Source: Drosophila persimilis | Lineage: Eukaryota > Arthropoda > Insecta > Diptera > Drosophilidae | DNA: 64,000 nucleotides | Assembly: GCF_003286085.1 (NCBI RefSeq) | Contig: NW_020825468.1 | Location: 62,001-126,000, forward strand | Reading direction: 5' to 3' | Shown: positions 10,110 to 21,876 of the stretch, in pieces | How the letters are laid out: each line of letters starts with the position of its first letter | Position numbering within the stretch: the stretch's first letter is position 1 | Notes under the pieces: generated by a model | Database searches by the model: none | What the model saw: only the letters and a program-made list of their open reading frames with translations | Told to the model about the DNA's origin: nothing | Program-made: the position numbers and the translations under genes

Positions 10110-11690
10110 ATGGACGGCGTCAAAGGTCAGCAGTCGGAATCTGGCGGTGAGACCCCGTGTGGATTAGGAGAAATAAATGTGCCGGAAAAGATGCTTGGTG
10201 CGTGTTCTGAGACTGAGGGAGGTGCAAGGGAAACTCATCGCGTCAGGGATACATATATAGATGTGATCTCGGCGGCAACAACGGCCACACCTAACGTGTC
10301 CACCACAGCCCCAACGAGCCATCAAGCACCAGAGCATACCAACCAGGAGGAGGGGTGGATCAAGCCTTTTCACCAAGAACGAGCCTTTTAGATAGCTGGG
10401 AAACGTTCGCTCAGCAGAGAGCGAGAGTACGCCACGGCCTTCGAGGGAATGCGCTCCATCCCGACGCATTCCAGACTGCCTCAAGCAGGAGGCCTCATGA
10501 GCTCCACGGTAATCAACGGAGGCTGGGACAGAGCAGTTCCCAACTGGACCGGAGTCTACATGTCAGGACCCACGGAAGCCTCGCGGACTGGAATGCCTAC
10601 TGGGCTGAATCCGAACGAGACAATGCCAGTCGGCGCCATGTGGCATCCAATGGCCGCACCGGCGCTGGGTACCAACCTGCATGGGCAAAACCCCTTCATT
10701 CGCGCCCCGACTGCACAGTATTAACCAAGTACGAGTCGAAATATTTCGGACCCGTACGCGTACGTGAGTAATCAAGCGGTCGCGCCAGCGGGGGCGGAGA
10801 GATGCTTGACAGCATCCCAGATAGCCGCAAGACAAGTCATCAACAAGGATCTACCATGCTTTTCTGGAAACCCCGGGGAATGGCCCATGTTCATAGTAAA
10901 CTTCGAGCAATCTACAGAACGCTGCGGACTCAGCGATCAAGAGAATCTCATGAGGCTGCAAAGGTGCCTGAAAGGTGCTGCTTTGGAAGCAGTACGAGGA
11001 AAATTAATGATGCCCGCAACAGTCCGACTAGCCATCGAGACTCTTCGAATGCTATACGGCCGACCAGAGGCCATATATCACACCCTGCAGACGAAGCTAA
11101 GAATGGAGCCGTCCTTGAAATCGAGCAGCATCGAAAGCCTAGTGCGCCTGGCGCTGTCGGTGCAAAATTATCGCGCTACTGTTGACGCGATAGGACTGTC
11201 CGCCTATCTGAACGACCCAATGTTACTTCGCGACCTTGTGGAGAAACTCCCATTCGACTTGAAACTGGATTGGGCCAGACAAAGCGCTGGACTTCCGAGG
11301 GTAAATATCGCTGTTTTCGACGATTGGCTATTCCGAGTCGCATCGTGCGCAAGCACCGTGATGCCAGTAGCACCCGAGAAAGAAGTCTGCACGAAGGAGA
11401 AGAACCCAAGAATCCGGCTCATGGTGCACAATGATAGCAGCGCACAACCGCCCTGCCGTAGGTGCAATGGGGCCCACAAATTGGAGGACTGTAAGCAGTT
11501 CCTGGAGCTAGAAGGGCCAGGTAGATGGAACTTCGTCAGAGAAAATAAGCTATGCTGGAGGTGCCTTGGCAAACACTTTATAAGGCACTGTAAGTCAACA
11601 AGAGTATGTTCCGTCGACGGATGCTCGAGAAAGCACCATTTCCTCCTCCACAACAGTAACCAGCAAAGCTCTACGATAGAGAATAGGCCG
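10110..11690 (+). pseudogene. gag: BEL/Pao gag (DUF1759 and zinc knuckles)
   Basis: The polyprotein frame probably starts at the ATG at 10110. The N-terminal part has stops in that frame at 10389 and 10722, with frameshifted matches between, so it is damaged. From 10764 the frame is open: L-P-C-F-S-G-N-P-G-E-W-P-M-F marks the DUF1759 gag domain (about 10845-11350). Two Cys/His clusters, C-R-R-C-N-G-A-H-K-L-E-D-C and C-W-R-C-L-G-K-H-F-I-R-H-C, lie at 11450-11600 and are the nucleic-acid-binding knuckles. The same frame runs on into protease. Confidence 0.85.
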
Positions 11691-14261
11691 AAGGAAAGCA
11701 CTACGGTACTGCACACGATGCAGAACGAAGCTGCGTTGTTTAGATACGTCCCCTTAACATTGTTTGGACCGAACGGCCAAATGCAAGTGTTCGCACTGAT
11801 AGACGAAGGATCCGCCTGTACCCTAATCGAGACGGAGATAACGGAAAAACTAGGTATCGATGGCCCCTCGGACGAGCTATGCCTACGCTGGACTGGAGAC
11901 ATCACGCAGAGAGAATCTCAATCCAAATGGATAAGCCTAGCGATGTCTCCAAGGGACAATGTGGCTCGCAGATTCACGCTTCAAAACGTGAGAACAGTAA
12001 AAAACCTGGATCTGCCGAAGCAGACGCTGGACGACTCAATCCTAAAATCCCATTCGCACTTGGAAAAGCTACCGATACTCAGCTACAAGGACGTGAGAGC
12101 GTCATTGATCATCGGATTGGACAACGTGAAACTTGGAGTGCCACTGACCGTCAAAGAACGCGAGAATTCCGAATTTATCGCCGCCAAGTCCAGGTTGGGG
12201 TGGTCTGTTTATGGCCGCAGAAAGGGCGACGGGCCAGCGAGTCCGCGGGTAATGCACGTATGCGAATGTAATAAACACCCACAGCTGGACACTCTTGTAA
12301 AAGAGAGTTTCTCATTAGACGCGGTTGGCATAAACATGGCGAAGAGCACACTCAGGTCCAAAGAGGACGAAAGAGCAAAAACAATACTGGAAAATTCCAC
12401 GAGGTTTAGCAGCGAAATGAAGAGATGGGAGACAGGACTCCTCTGGCGGTACGACAACGTGGTACTTCCCTCCTCCAGAGAGCTGGCAATGCGACGACTT
12501 CGGTGCCTAGAATCTCGTATGACACGCGATAAGGTGCTACGAGAGTTCGTAAACGAACAGATTAAGAGGTACGAAGACATCGGCTACGTCCGAAAACTGG
12601 AAAAAGATGAAATGGTCGAAGGCAAACGCTCCTGGTATCTGCCCGTATTCGTGACTAAGAACCCGAACAAAGGCAAATTAAGACTTGTATGGGATGCAGC
12701 AGCCAAAGTGGAAGGCATCGCTCTTAATTCAATGCTACTAAAGGGCCCCGACCAATTGCCATCGCTGGTAGGAGTAATATCGCGCTTTCGAGAGAAGTCT
12801 ATTGGCATCTGCGGAGATATTAGAGAAATGTTTCACCAGGTTAGGATACGTTCGGAGGATCAAAGCTCACAGCAGTTTCTCTGGAGATATGGTGACACCA
12901 GTCGAGAACCGGATAGGTACGTAATGAGCGTAATGACCTTTGGTGCTTCTTGTTCCCCAGCAGCAGCGACCTACGTGAGAGATAGGAACGCAGAAAGTTT
13001 CATCGAGGAACAAAGAGAGGAAGTAGAGGCCATACTTCGCAACACCTTTGTAGATGACTGGCTCCAAAGCTGTGACTCAGAAGACGAAATGGTCCGTCTA
13101 GCGCTGGCAGTGAGGAACATACACAAAGAAGGAGGCTTCGAGATGAGAGGATGGATATCTAACTCGAGCACTGTGATGAGAGCGCTCTCAGGAGATGGAG
13201 AGCATCAAGAACGACCCATCGAGATGACGGACTCAACAAGACGAGAACGAGTTCTTGGCATGTGGTGGCATCCAAGGAATGATTACTTCACCTTCGTCAA
13301 TAAGTTCCCGAATGACATATACGACGAAGCGAAAACTGTGACGAAGCGGTCAATTCTACGTACAGTCATGACCATCTTCGATCCCTTAGGACTACTGGGG
13401 TTCTATATTATACAGGCAAAGATAATACTGCAGGACGTGTGGAGGTCGGCCGTAGGCTGGGATGAACAGGTCGAAGAAAGCGAACGTCAACGTTGGATGA
13501 TATGGGCACGGCAACTACAAAACATCGAAAAATGAAGGGTGCCACGATATCTCGGTCTAACGAAAGAAACATCTAATATCCAATTACACATCTTTACAGA
13601 CGCGAGCATAAACGCCTTTGCAGCCGTCGCCTACATAAGGATCGAACAAAGAGGAGAAGTCAGATGCACACTACTCGCATCCAAGACAAGAGTGGCACCA
13701 TTGAAACCAATTTCGATTCCCAGGATGGAGCTTATGGCAGCGATCCTCGGCCTACGACTAGCTAAACTCATAACACAGGAGCTCTCCGTCGAGGTCAAGC
13801 GACGTGTTTTTTGGACCGACTCCAAGAACGTGTTGTATTGGATATGTTCAGACGCCCGAAAGTACCATCAGTTCGTTGCGCTCCGAATTGGAGAGATCTT
13901 GGAAACCTCGGACATATCAGAATGGAAATGGGTTCCATCCGCTCTGAACGTAGCAGACGATGGAACGAAGTGGACCAAAGAGTCGAGTTTCCAACCGGAA
14001 GCGAGATGGTTCTCCGGTCCGCCGTTCCTATTTGACGAGGAAGAACACTGGCCAACTACACAGCTCAACTCGAGTAATCTGGAACGGATACACGTACACG
14101 AATGGACAGATACGCCGAAACCGCCATCAAAGCTGAGTAGCATAATCCCAAATGTATGTCGCTTTAGCAAATGGGAAAAGTTCACGGGAGCCCTGAGATG
14201 CGTGATGAGATTTCTGGACAAAATACGCAAAAGAGATTTCGCATCAGAGGAGGCAAACTGA
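11691..14261 (+). pseudogene. pol: BEL/Pao protease, reverse transcriptase and RNase H
   Basis: Continues the gag frame. The protease (peptidase A17 type) has F-A-L-I-D-E-G-S-A near 11790. Reverse transcriptase has K-L-R-L-V-W-D-A-A, the first catalytic Asp in C-G-D-I-R-E-M-F and the second motif F-V-D-D-W-L near 13050, characteristic of BEL/Pao rather than Ty3/gypsy. RNase H begins after a single in-frame TGA at 13533-13535, with F-T-D-A-S-I, M-E-L-M-A and W-T-D-S-K. Apart from that stop, this 3.5 kb stretch is open from 10764 to 14261, the best-preserved coding stretch in the window. It ends at a TGA before integrase. Confidence 0.9.
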
Positions 14262-15431
14262 GATCGTCGTCAACGAGATGCGACAATTGTACCACATACC
14301 AGGACTGCGAGCAAGAGTTCGCGCCGTAGCGAAAACCTGCCAAAGATGCCGCAATAAGAGAGCGCTTCCAGAGGCACCGGAGATGGGAAGCCTACCACCA
14401 GAGCAATCAAGCAATCAACGAATTGCCATTCACAAACGTAGGAAGACGACGCGAGAAACGATGGGGAGTACTATTCACGTGCCTCACCGTGCGAGCAGTA
14501 CACATCGAGCTGGCAAACTCCCTGTCAACAGACGCCTTCATGGACATTGGAAATGTTCGTTGCCCGTCGAGGAGTCCCCAAGAGAATCGTATCGGACAAC
14601 GGGACGAACTTCCGAGGAGCCAGCCGCCTACTACGAGAAGAAATTGAAAGAATTCTACCGAACGAACTGGAAACCAAGTACCCGCAAATAGAATGGTCCT
14701 TCATACCCCCAGGAGCACCCCACATGGGAGGTGCGTGGGAAAGAATGATCAGATCGGTGAAATCCATACTAGCCGAAATATTAGAGGAGACGCACGTACA
14801 AGAACCAGTGCTGAGAACAGCACTAGCAAAGATAGAAAATATGCTAAATTGCCGACCCCTGACTTACGTGCCGTTGGAGTGTCCGGAAGCCGACGTACTT
14901 ACACCGAATCACTTTCTGAGAGCAGAGACCAGCTCGATGGCAGCAAATAGCGACGGCAGCGCAATAGGAGCTATGCTTGGTAAGAGTTTTCGCATTGCAG
15001 GGCAGATCGTGGACAGCTTCAGAAAACGATGGCTGAAGGAGTACCTACCGTGCCTGACGACACGAACCAAATGGCATGGACCTCCAACCAACCCTATCCA
15101 ACTCGGAGACGTCGTGGTTCTAGCGGACGAAACAAGCCCCAAGGTGCAGTGGAGGAAAGGCGTCATCATGGACCTTCGAGTAGCCAAGGACGGGATCGCC
15201 CGAAGCGCGGTGATCCGCACTGCATCTGGACTGCTAACTCGGCCAATAGTTAAACTGGCCAAGTTAGACGTGAGGACAACGAACCCACTAATGGATCAAG
15301 GCGTAACCAGAAGTTTGGCAAACATCACGACAAGCGACGAAGTTTGCGAAGGGGTGAATGTTACGGCAGAAACCGCAGCGGCAGCTCTAAATATCACTGC
15401 GCCTAACAGTCCTGAATATCACTGCGCCTAA
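14262..15431 (+). pseudogene. pol: BEL/Pao integrase, degenerate
   Basis: The zinc-binding part (14278-14400, C-Q-R-C-R-N-K-R-A) lies in one frame, the following [10 protein letters not shown] in a second, and the core from [10 protein letters not shown] in a third, the frame of the main polyprotein. A deletion before R-R-R-E-K-R-W-G removes the segment that normally carries the first catalytic Asp. The C-terminal part (P-P-G-A-P-H-M-G-G-A-W-E-R through the DUF5641-type region) is open to a stop at 15431 inside the 3' LTR. Confidence 0.85.
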
Positions 15432-15482
15432 CAGCCCTGAATATCACTGCGTTAACAGCACAAACACTAACAGCGCTGAGCA
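15359..15482 (+). repeat. Truncated 3' LTR of BEL/Pao element 2
   Basis: 124 bases matching the first 124 bases of the 5' LTR with one visible difference (ACACT against ACATT). The match stops after GCTGAGCA; then errantivirus reverse transcriptase sequence begins. This marks a deletion breakpoint. Confidence 0.85.
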
Positions 15483-16335
15483 CTCTTAACTCTTAATTTG
15501 AGTGTCATTGGTTTTGCTATATTAGCAAAATTGGGAATGAACTTCCTATAAAATCCACATAAACCTATGAATGATTTTATTTTTGTGGTTGTATTGGGTA
15601 TTGGGAAGATTACTATGGCGGATATTTTCTTTGGATTAGGAACTATGCCGTTAGTTGTTACTACATGGCCTAGGAATTCCGTTTCTTTCTTAAGGAATTC
15701 ACACTTATCCATTTGAAGTTTGAGGTTTGCATCTCTCAACTTTCCAAAGACCCTTTTAAGAGACAACAAATGTTCTTCCAATGATGTGGAATAGATAATG
15801 ATGTCGTCTAGATACACAAGGCAATCTTTGAAAATTAAATCTTCTAACAGATTGTTCATGCATCTTTGGAATGTGGCGGGGGCAGTGGTTAGCCCAAAAG
15901 GCATACGAGTGAACTCGTAATGACCATGCTTCGTGGAGAAAGCTGTTTTTGGGATCGAGCTAGGTTCCATGGGAATTTGATGGAATCCCTTAGCTAAATC
16001 GATTGTTGTAAAATATTGGCACCTACCTAGTTTATCTAGGATTTCGTCCATTCTGGGTGTAGGAAATTTGTCCTTGATTGTCACCTCGTTTAGACTTCTA
16101 TAATCTACTACCATACGATATTTCTGCTTTCCTGATGCATCTATCTTCTTTGGTATCATAGCAATGGGTGCACAATAGGGAGAATTCGACTTACGAATGA
16201 TTCCCTGTCTAATCATATCTTTTATTTTTTGGGTCACTTCCTGATCGTGTATTTGAGCATACTTATATGGTCGACGATATACAGGATCTTCGTGATGGGT
16301 TTTAATTTCGTGCTTTATAGTACTAGTGAAGGTCA
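15483..16335 (-). pseudogene. pol: Errantivirus reverse transcriptase
   Basis: The frame shows the full set of Ty3/gypsy motifs: [11 protein letters not shown], the first Asp in [25 protein letters not shown] and the second motif V-Y-L-D-D-I-I-I-Y. The connection domain ends abruptly at 15483 at the BEL/Pao junction. Upstream there is a frame change near 16335 relative to the protease frame, so reverse transcriptase is not joined to protease without a shift. Confidence 0.9.
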
Positions 16336-16920
16336 GAAGGTGACATCTTCTTTATACTGCACGTCCTTAAATTCATAGAGAACTTTCTTTAGTTTCTCCT
16401 TTTCTTCGTCATTTAAATGTTCCAACCTTAGCTGGTTACATTCCCTTAATTCATTCTCTAATGCGGAAGCGAAGTATTGCTCTCCTTCAGGAGATGGGTC
16501 AAGGCACTTGGGTGTAGTTATATCTTCCTTTGAAGATGACTTATCACTTTTGTGTGCGGTCTTGCCGTCGGCAATTGCTTCTCCACTTTGGATGATTGGG
16601 TATGACCTTTCTCCTAACGTTACCGTTCCATTTCGGTAATCGATGACGGCTTTGCTGGCCATCAAATATTCTCTGCCTAAGAGTATGTCATAATTTTCAG
16701 AAAAATTATGAATATACAATTTTTGTTTTGTCGGACAGTTTTTGGTTGCATTACGTGTAATGCTCTGAGTCAGACGGACGGGTCCTTTGATGGTATGGAC
16801 GGTAAGGTTGTCGCTATCGACTTTGGAATCTGTATAGTTTTCTTTTATTATATTTATCGACGATCCCGAGTCCGCGATACCTCTTAACTTTTTATTATTT
16901 ACAATTATTTCTATATATGG
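16333..16920 (-). pseudogene. pol: Errantivirus protease and N-terminal pol
   Basis: Reading from about 16918, the frame has G-I-A-D-S-G-S-S-I-N, the retropepsin active site with Asp-Ser-Gly, then the flap region and the closing N-Y-D-I-L-L-G-R-E-Y-L-M that precedes reverse transcriptase. The frame overlaps the end of gag by a few codons and is shifted relative to it, which fits the frameshift expression known for errantiviruses. It ends at a stop at 16333. Confidence 0.8.
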
Positions 16921-17836
16921 TCCTCCTCGATTTCTTCCGAGGCACTCTGCTGAAAATTTACATCCATTTTCATATGTCTACTTTGGCTTTCCCTAGATCG
17001 TTTGACTGGCTGATTCGGTGCACTGCTACCTGCCTGAGTCTGGTTAATTTGATAGTTAGTGGGATTCTGTGCTCTGCCTTGGTTTAAGGAATTTCTAAAT
17101 TCATTAAATAATCCTTTATTATTTACTGCATTATTTCCTGAATTATTTCGATTCGTTCCATGATTATTTCTGGAATACTTGGGCTTTGATTGTTATAATC
17201 GTTACTACTATAGCGAGGGTAATAAGTTCCAACGTTCCTACGATTGTTATTTCCGTTTCTTGAGTGTTTGTGATTCTTGTTACCATTTACGAAATTTTGA
17301 GCTGATTTTTCTAGTGTAGCCATAGTAGAAATGTCCTTCTTTGCTAAGATAATGAACAGTCTATTGGGTAGAGCATCTTCTATGGTATGTCTGGTGGCAT
17401 TTTCCAGAGCGTTTTTAAAGATTATCTTATTTTCTGCGCTAGTTTCCAGATTTAGTTTGCTTATTATAACATTGGACTTAATTTCTAGTTCCTCTATGAA
17501 CTTACGAATACTCCCATTGAATTTGGTATCGTGTAATTGTTGTAGTAGCGTCTCGTATGGAGTGTGGTTGTTGAATTTGCTGATTAGGGCTTCCTTTAGA
17601 TCCCTCCAGGTGTTGGGTTGAAGACTCTGTGATAAAAGTTGTGCTCGTCCGCACAGTTGACCCTCAGTGGCTCCGTACATGATGCTTTGTTGTCGGAGGT
17701 CTTCTGTTGGGTACAATCCGGAGATGTACTCAATTCTGCTTATGAACGAACTTAGACGTTCTTGGTATCCGTCTTATGGTGGAATTTGCCTGATTGACTT
17801 CAAGGCTTGGTTCAGGTGTATTTCTGATAGCGGCAT
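16911..17836 (-). pseudogene. gag: Errantivirus gag with early stop
   Basis: The likely ATG is at 17836 with a 20-codon N-terminus; codon 21 is TAA (17774-17776). Beyond it the capsid-like helical region is open to about 17150, with an N/R-rich tail (N-G-N-N-N-R-R-N). A further frameshift near 17150 separates the last 80 codons, which end in E-E-I-E-E-D-H-I at the protease overlap. As usual for this group there is no CCHC knuckle. Both the stop and the shift would prevent capsid production. Confidence 0.8.
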
Positions 17837-17994
17837 GTTGATTTCTTTTTATTTATTGGTTTTTCTAATATTAATTGAGTTTGAATCGTGTGTAGATTCT
17901 TTGGCGGATCTCTTTAGTATTAGCGTTACTTTTTCTCTGATCACTGTAGGTTATTACGCACTGTAACTGTCACTACGCCAATTGAAGTCTTAAA

Positions 17995-19117
17995 ACGAGG
18001 GGGAACGTTGTGAGTTGCTTCGGACACCGCAACTCTACAGTTATACCCGATACTAAGTCAGTATGGCTCTCCTCCGGCAGACGCCGCTAATATTAAACGA
18101 CACGACAAAGAGTGCGTGCGAGAGAGACAGAAAATCAGTCTGAGCGTGACGTCACGCGCTGCGTAGCCACTGCAAATTGATTTGTTTCCTTTGGCTATAA
18201 AAATGATCTGATCTGATTCAGATTCAGCAATCTGATAGATATGGTCGTTATCTATGATTCTGCGTTTTTAGTTTTCTCAAATCTGCAATATTGTGGATGC
18301 AACAGATTTTCGTCCTATGTGTGGGCGGAAGGGGGTGGGCCGAAATTTTGAGATAAAGGTTTTATAGTGAGATCTAACAGAAGTGCGGATACCAAATTTG
18401 GTTACTCTAGCTTTAATAGTCTCTGAGATTTGTGAATATCCCCAGATTTGCATCCTTTGCGGGGGCGGAAGGGGGTGTGGCGAAATTTTGAAACAAACTC
18501 GTCTCGGTCCGATATATTAGGAGTGTGGATACCAAATTTGGTTGCTCTAGCTTTTATAGTCTCTGAGATCTAGGCGCTAATGTTTTACTCTAAGCAAAGC
18601 CGCCTATGCTACGTGTGTGTTAGAGAGAGACAGGGCGAGAAAAAATGGAATTGTTTTCTTGATGCTGGCTATAATAGTAATACGATCCAATTCAGATTCT
18701 GCAGTCTAAAAGATATGGTCATTCTCTACGATTCTGCGTTTTTTGTTTTCTTGTATCTTTAAAATTGTGGATGCCACAGATTTTCGCCCTTTGTGGGGGC
18801 GGAAGTGGGCGGGGCAAAGTTTTGAAATATTTTTGTAGCAGTGACATATCACAGAAGTCTGGATCCAAAACATCGTTGCTCTAGCTCTTATAGTCTTTGA
18901 GCATTAGGCGCTGAAGGGGACGGACAGACGGACGGACGGACAGACGGACAGACGGACGGACGGACAGACAGACATGGCTCAATCGACTCGGCTATTGATG
19001 CTGATCAAGAATATATATACTTTATGGGGTCGGAAACGATTCCTTCTGGACGTTACACACATCCACTTTTACCACAAATCTAATATACCCCAATACTCAT
19101 TTTGAGTATCGGGTATA
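17995..19117 (-). mobile_element. ISY/DINE-1-type Helitron, copy 2, full length
   Basis: Inserted in the errantivirus leader between primer site and gag, in minus orientation: the 3' end ACGAGGGGGAACG is at 17995 and the 5' end CGGGTATA at 19117. The subterminal repeats, the GTCY tract (about 18920-18965) and the 3' hairpin are all present. It is about 1123 bases long and has no target duplication. Confidence 0.85.
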
Positions 19118-19140
19118 AAAAGAGTTCACTTTTAACTGAG

Positions 19141-19158
19141 ATCCTACCGACTGCGCCA
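19141..19158 (-). promoter_or_regulatory. Primer-binding site, tRNA-Ser
   Basis: On the minus strand TGGCGCAGTCGGTAGGAT follows the 5' LTR directly. It is complementary to the 3' 18 bases of a Drosophila tRNA-Ser including CCA, the primer used by 17.6 and 297. This fixes element polarity. Confidence 0.85.
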
Positions 19159-19839
19159 GTTAAATATGCGACACTGCAGTTTGCGTTTTAAAAAAGATTT
19201 TATTCTTTCACTTAAACTTAGTGCACATTGATTAGTTATTTCCCCGACGATGACTTATGTCCGGTGTCTTGAACGGAATTAACTTATGTTGAATTCTCCG
19301 ACGGTGTCGCGATTGACGTTTGTCTTGAACAGAACTGCTTTGCCTTCCCGAATGTAGACTATTTATATCATGATGCTCGGCTTGGGATTCGGATTTGGAT
19401 TCGGAGGCGTTGGCTTCGACTTCGGCTTCGGAGATGGAGTACGTGACTCGATCGATATGTGGGAAAGGCGGCTTTTGATGAAAGGCTTCCGCTGCGTATG
19501 ATCGGTGTTGCATTACTTGGGGGTGGCTGAGAATAGGGCCTCTGATTGGTCAGCTACGATGGCGTGGTTCTTGAGAATCGATTAGTAATTGATCTCTGAA
19601 GAGTGGCGTGATTCTAGTGCGGCTGGATTTTAGTGCGGCTGGATTCTAATGCGGCATCTAGGGTTAGGGTTAGGGTGTTTGTTTACATTGCCTGCAATCG
19701 GTTACGCGTGGTCCATTTCGAGCGTGAGATTGTTTATGGGGTTTCGAAGCTGAGAGTGTCGGATTGTTTATAGTAGTGTCGGTGCAGGGTAATAGTCATA
19801 GACAAGAGTATGCGGAGCATGGACTATAGATATGTCACT
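19158..19839 (-). repeat. 5' LTR of errantivirus 1
   Basis: 682 bases with AGT..ACT ends, matching 4963-5658. It differs by T/C, A/T and G/A substitutions and by a block at 19661-19675 that reads GGGTTAGGGTTAGGG, where the other LTR has about 30 unrelated bases. The flank to the right is ATATATAT, matching the TATATAT left of the 3' LTR. Confidence 0.9.
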
Positions 19840-19989
19840 ATATATATATTTTTCTTTCTTTTTTTTTTAGTCAATTTATAGAGTATTGAACTTGAATTAT
19901 TATTGATAAAATTTATTAGTTATTTGAATATAAATGCAGAATAATATATTTTTATGGTTTATATTTATGTATGGCCATACTAAAAATGA

Positions 19990-21010
19990 TTAAGAATTGC
20001 AAATCTTTAACCTATCCTTATGGACTTTCTGAGTTTTGTTTTTATTATCGGAGATTATGACGTTATCTCTTTCTCCGATACTTTCTACTCTATATGGTCC
20101 TATATATTTAAAATCTTGCTTATGACCTGTTTCATTTTTCAATAAAACTTTATCTCTTACTGCTAAATTTAAATCTTTTAACTTTACGTCATATAGCTGT
20201 TTATTTTTAATTTTATGCTGCTCGAGCATAATCCTTGCTCGTTTATATGCTATTTCTAATCTATATTTACTCTCTTTAGAGTAATCATCTATGTTATATA
20301 GAGGTGCTATTCTAAAAATTAAAACAATATACGAAGTATTGCAGCCATACATCCCAATCTGATTTGTCAGCTGAGATGTATGAGCGTATGAACTCGTTAA
20401 ATGTTCTGTGGCTTCGCTCCACGGTTCCTACAGTCTGGTGATGATGTGCAGTAGAAGTTATGTTTTAGATGTTTAGATTTTTACATAAGTCTTCAATTAT
20501 TGAATTTTTATATTCTGTTCCCATGTCCGTAATGAACGTCTTCATTGGACCGTACTTTAGAATACAATTTTCAAAAATAGCTTTAGCTACTGTATTTGCA
20601 CTTTTGTTTCTAATGGGTATGGCAACAAGGTATTTTGTCAGGTCACATATTAAGGTGACTGCATATTCATTTCCTTGTTCTGATTTAGGAAGTGGACCGA
20701 TCGTATCCACTATTACCCTATCAAAAGCCATGTATGGTGTTTCTGTAATAGTCAATGGAGTTATTGTGTGCTTGGTTACTTTAGCTTTTTGTCATTTTGG
20801 ACATTTTCGTATGTAATTGGTTATTTCTTTAGTCATACCTTTCCAAAAATAATGTCTTTTGACCTTGGCCAAGGTTTTTGTTATGCCTGTATGTCCTCCT
20901 TGTATGGGATCATCATGTAATGTAGACAGTATTGCTTCTTTTTCATTTTTAATTAGGGTCACCGGGTTGAGTAGCGCTACTCTTATTGTTCGTAATATTT
21001 TATTGCCCAT
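19990..21010 (-). pseudogene. pol: 412/mdg1-like integrase, broken
   Basis: The zinc-binding domain (H-D-D-P-I-Q-G-G-H-T-G-I-T-K-T-L ... C-P-K) opens at 21010. The core has Asp in I-V-D-T-I-G-P-L, Asp in I-T-D-M-G-T-E-Y and Glu in the V-G-T-V-E-R-S-H segment read at about 20410. A TAA near 20462 interrupts the core before the Glu, and a frameshift near 20350 precedes the C-terminal domain (D-Y-S-K-E-S-K-Y ... K-V-H-K-D-R-L-K). The protein is therefore split into three pieces. Confidence 0.85.
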
Positions 21011-21024
21011 ATTTTTAAAATTAT

Positions 21025-21872
21025 CTATTGAAATTCAAAGATATTTTCCCACGGTGCCACTTTGAGTTGGCTGATTTTTTGTTTACCGGCTTGCGTTTCA
21101 AGCCTTTGGAAAAACTGACCTAAGTCAAGGGTTCCATTAGTATACAAATCGCTAACATCATATCTTGCTGTAATTTTTTTTCCATGTTTGAAAAAACATA
21201 AATTATTATTTACATGCAAGGTCACTACTTTACGTACTTCGTCATTGTTGATGACTTCATATACGTTGGGCTTTGAAGCTTTTGTTAGAGATTGCCTAGG
21301 CAATTCTATTTGTTCTTTTCCTGCGCAGGATTTCTGTCTACTCTGTTGCCTGGTAGTGACTTTCAGGACTTTATTCGTTTTTTGTATGTTTTTCAGGTCT
21401 GTGATGGTTATTCTTGATAACGCATCTGCTACATGATTATCTTTACCCTTTAGATACTCGACTGTAAAGTCGTATTCTTCTAATTCGAGCCGCATGCGTG
21501 TGAGTTTTGAGCTAGGATTGACCATTGAAAATAGGTATGTTAGTGGTCTGTGATCCGTTTGTACTGTAAAGTGTTTACCATAGATATATGGTCGAAAATG
21601 GGTAATTGCCCAATGAATTGCTGCTAATTCCTGTTCTTTAGTACTTTTGTTACTTTCACCTTTTGTGAATGAACGTGATGCATATGCTAATGGGAGTTGG
21701 AGTCCGTTATGGTTTTGAGTTAAAACCGCTCCACATGCTTGTTTACTAGCATCGGTGATTATGAAAAATTCTTTCTGAAAATCTGGGTACTGTAACAGAG
21801 TGCGTTCCATAAGTTTATCTTTTAAATATTGGAATGCATTTTGACATTCAGTTGACCACTCAAAGGGGACAT
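21025..21872 (-). pseudogene. pol: 412/mdg1-like RNase H
   Basis: The frame holds F-F-I-I-T-D-A-S-K-Q-A-C-G-A-V-L, E-Q-E-L-A-A-I-H-W-A-I, V-Q-T-D-H-R-P-L-T-Y-L and [10 protein letters not shown], the catalytic and structural motifs of Ty3/gypsy RNase H. A spacer rich in K, Q and N follows towards integrase. Upstream it is cut at 21872-21876 by the insertion of the long-LTR element; the rest of pol resumes at 29750. Confidence 0.9.
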
Positions 21873-21876
21873 TCTT

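Larger units (their letters stand above)
9562..15482 (+). mobile_element. BEL/Pao retrotransposon inserted in the errantivirus pol
   Basis: The only retroelement on the plus strand. It starts with TGTTACGGCAG at 9562, has a leader, a gag-pol polyprotein frame (10110-15431) and the first 124 bases of the 3' LTR (15359-15482, same as 9562-9685). The rest of the 3' LTR, the right target duplication and a piece of the errantivirus between reverse transcriptase and RNase H are missing, so a deletion removed the right junction. Confidence 0.85.
4963..19839 (-). mobile_element. 17.6/297-like errantivirus, full structure, nested insertions
   Basis: Both LTRs are present (696 and 682 bases), with AGT..ACT ends and AGTGACATAT at the start as in 17.6/297. 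Between them, on the minus strand, lie a tRNA-Ser primer site, gag, protease, reverse transcriptase, RNase H, integrase and env. The flanks are alternating TA, the usual target of errantiviruses. The element itself carries two ISY copies (6040-7177 and 17995-19117) and a BEL/Pao element (9562-15482). Gag, pol and env all have stops or frameshifts, so it is dead, although the LTRs differ by only three substitutions and one replaced block. Confidence 0.9.

Noticed and set aside
10764-13535. 923-codon frame as a host gene
   Set aside because: Its domains (DUF1759, zinc knuckles, A17-type protease, F-V-D-D-W reverse transcriptase) are those of BEL/Pao elements, and LTR sequence flanks it.
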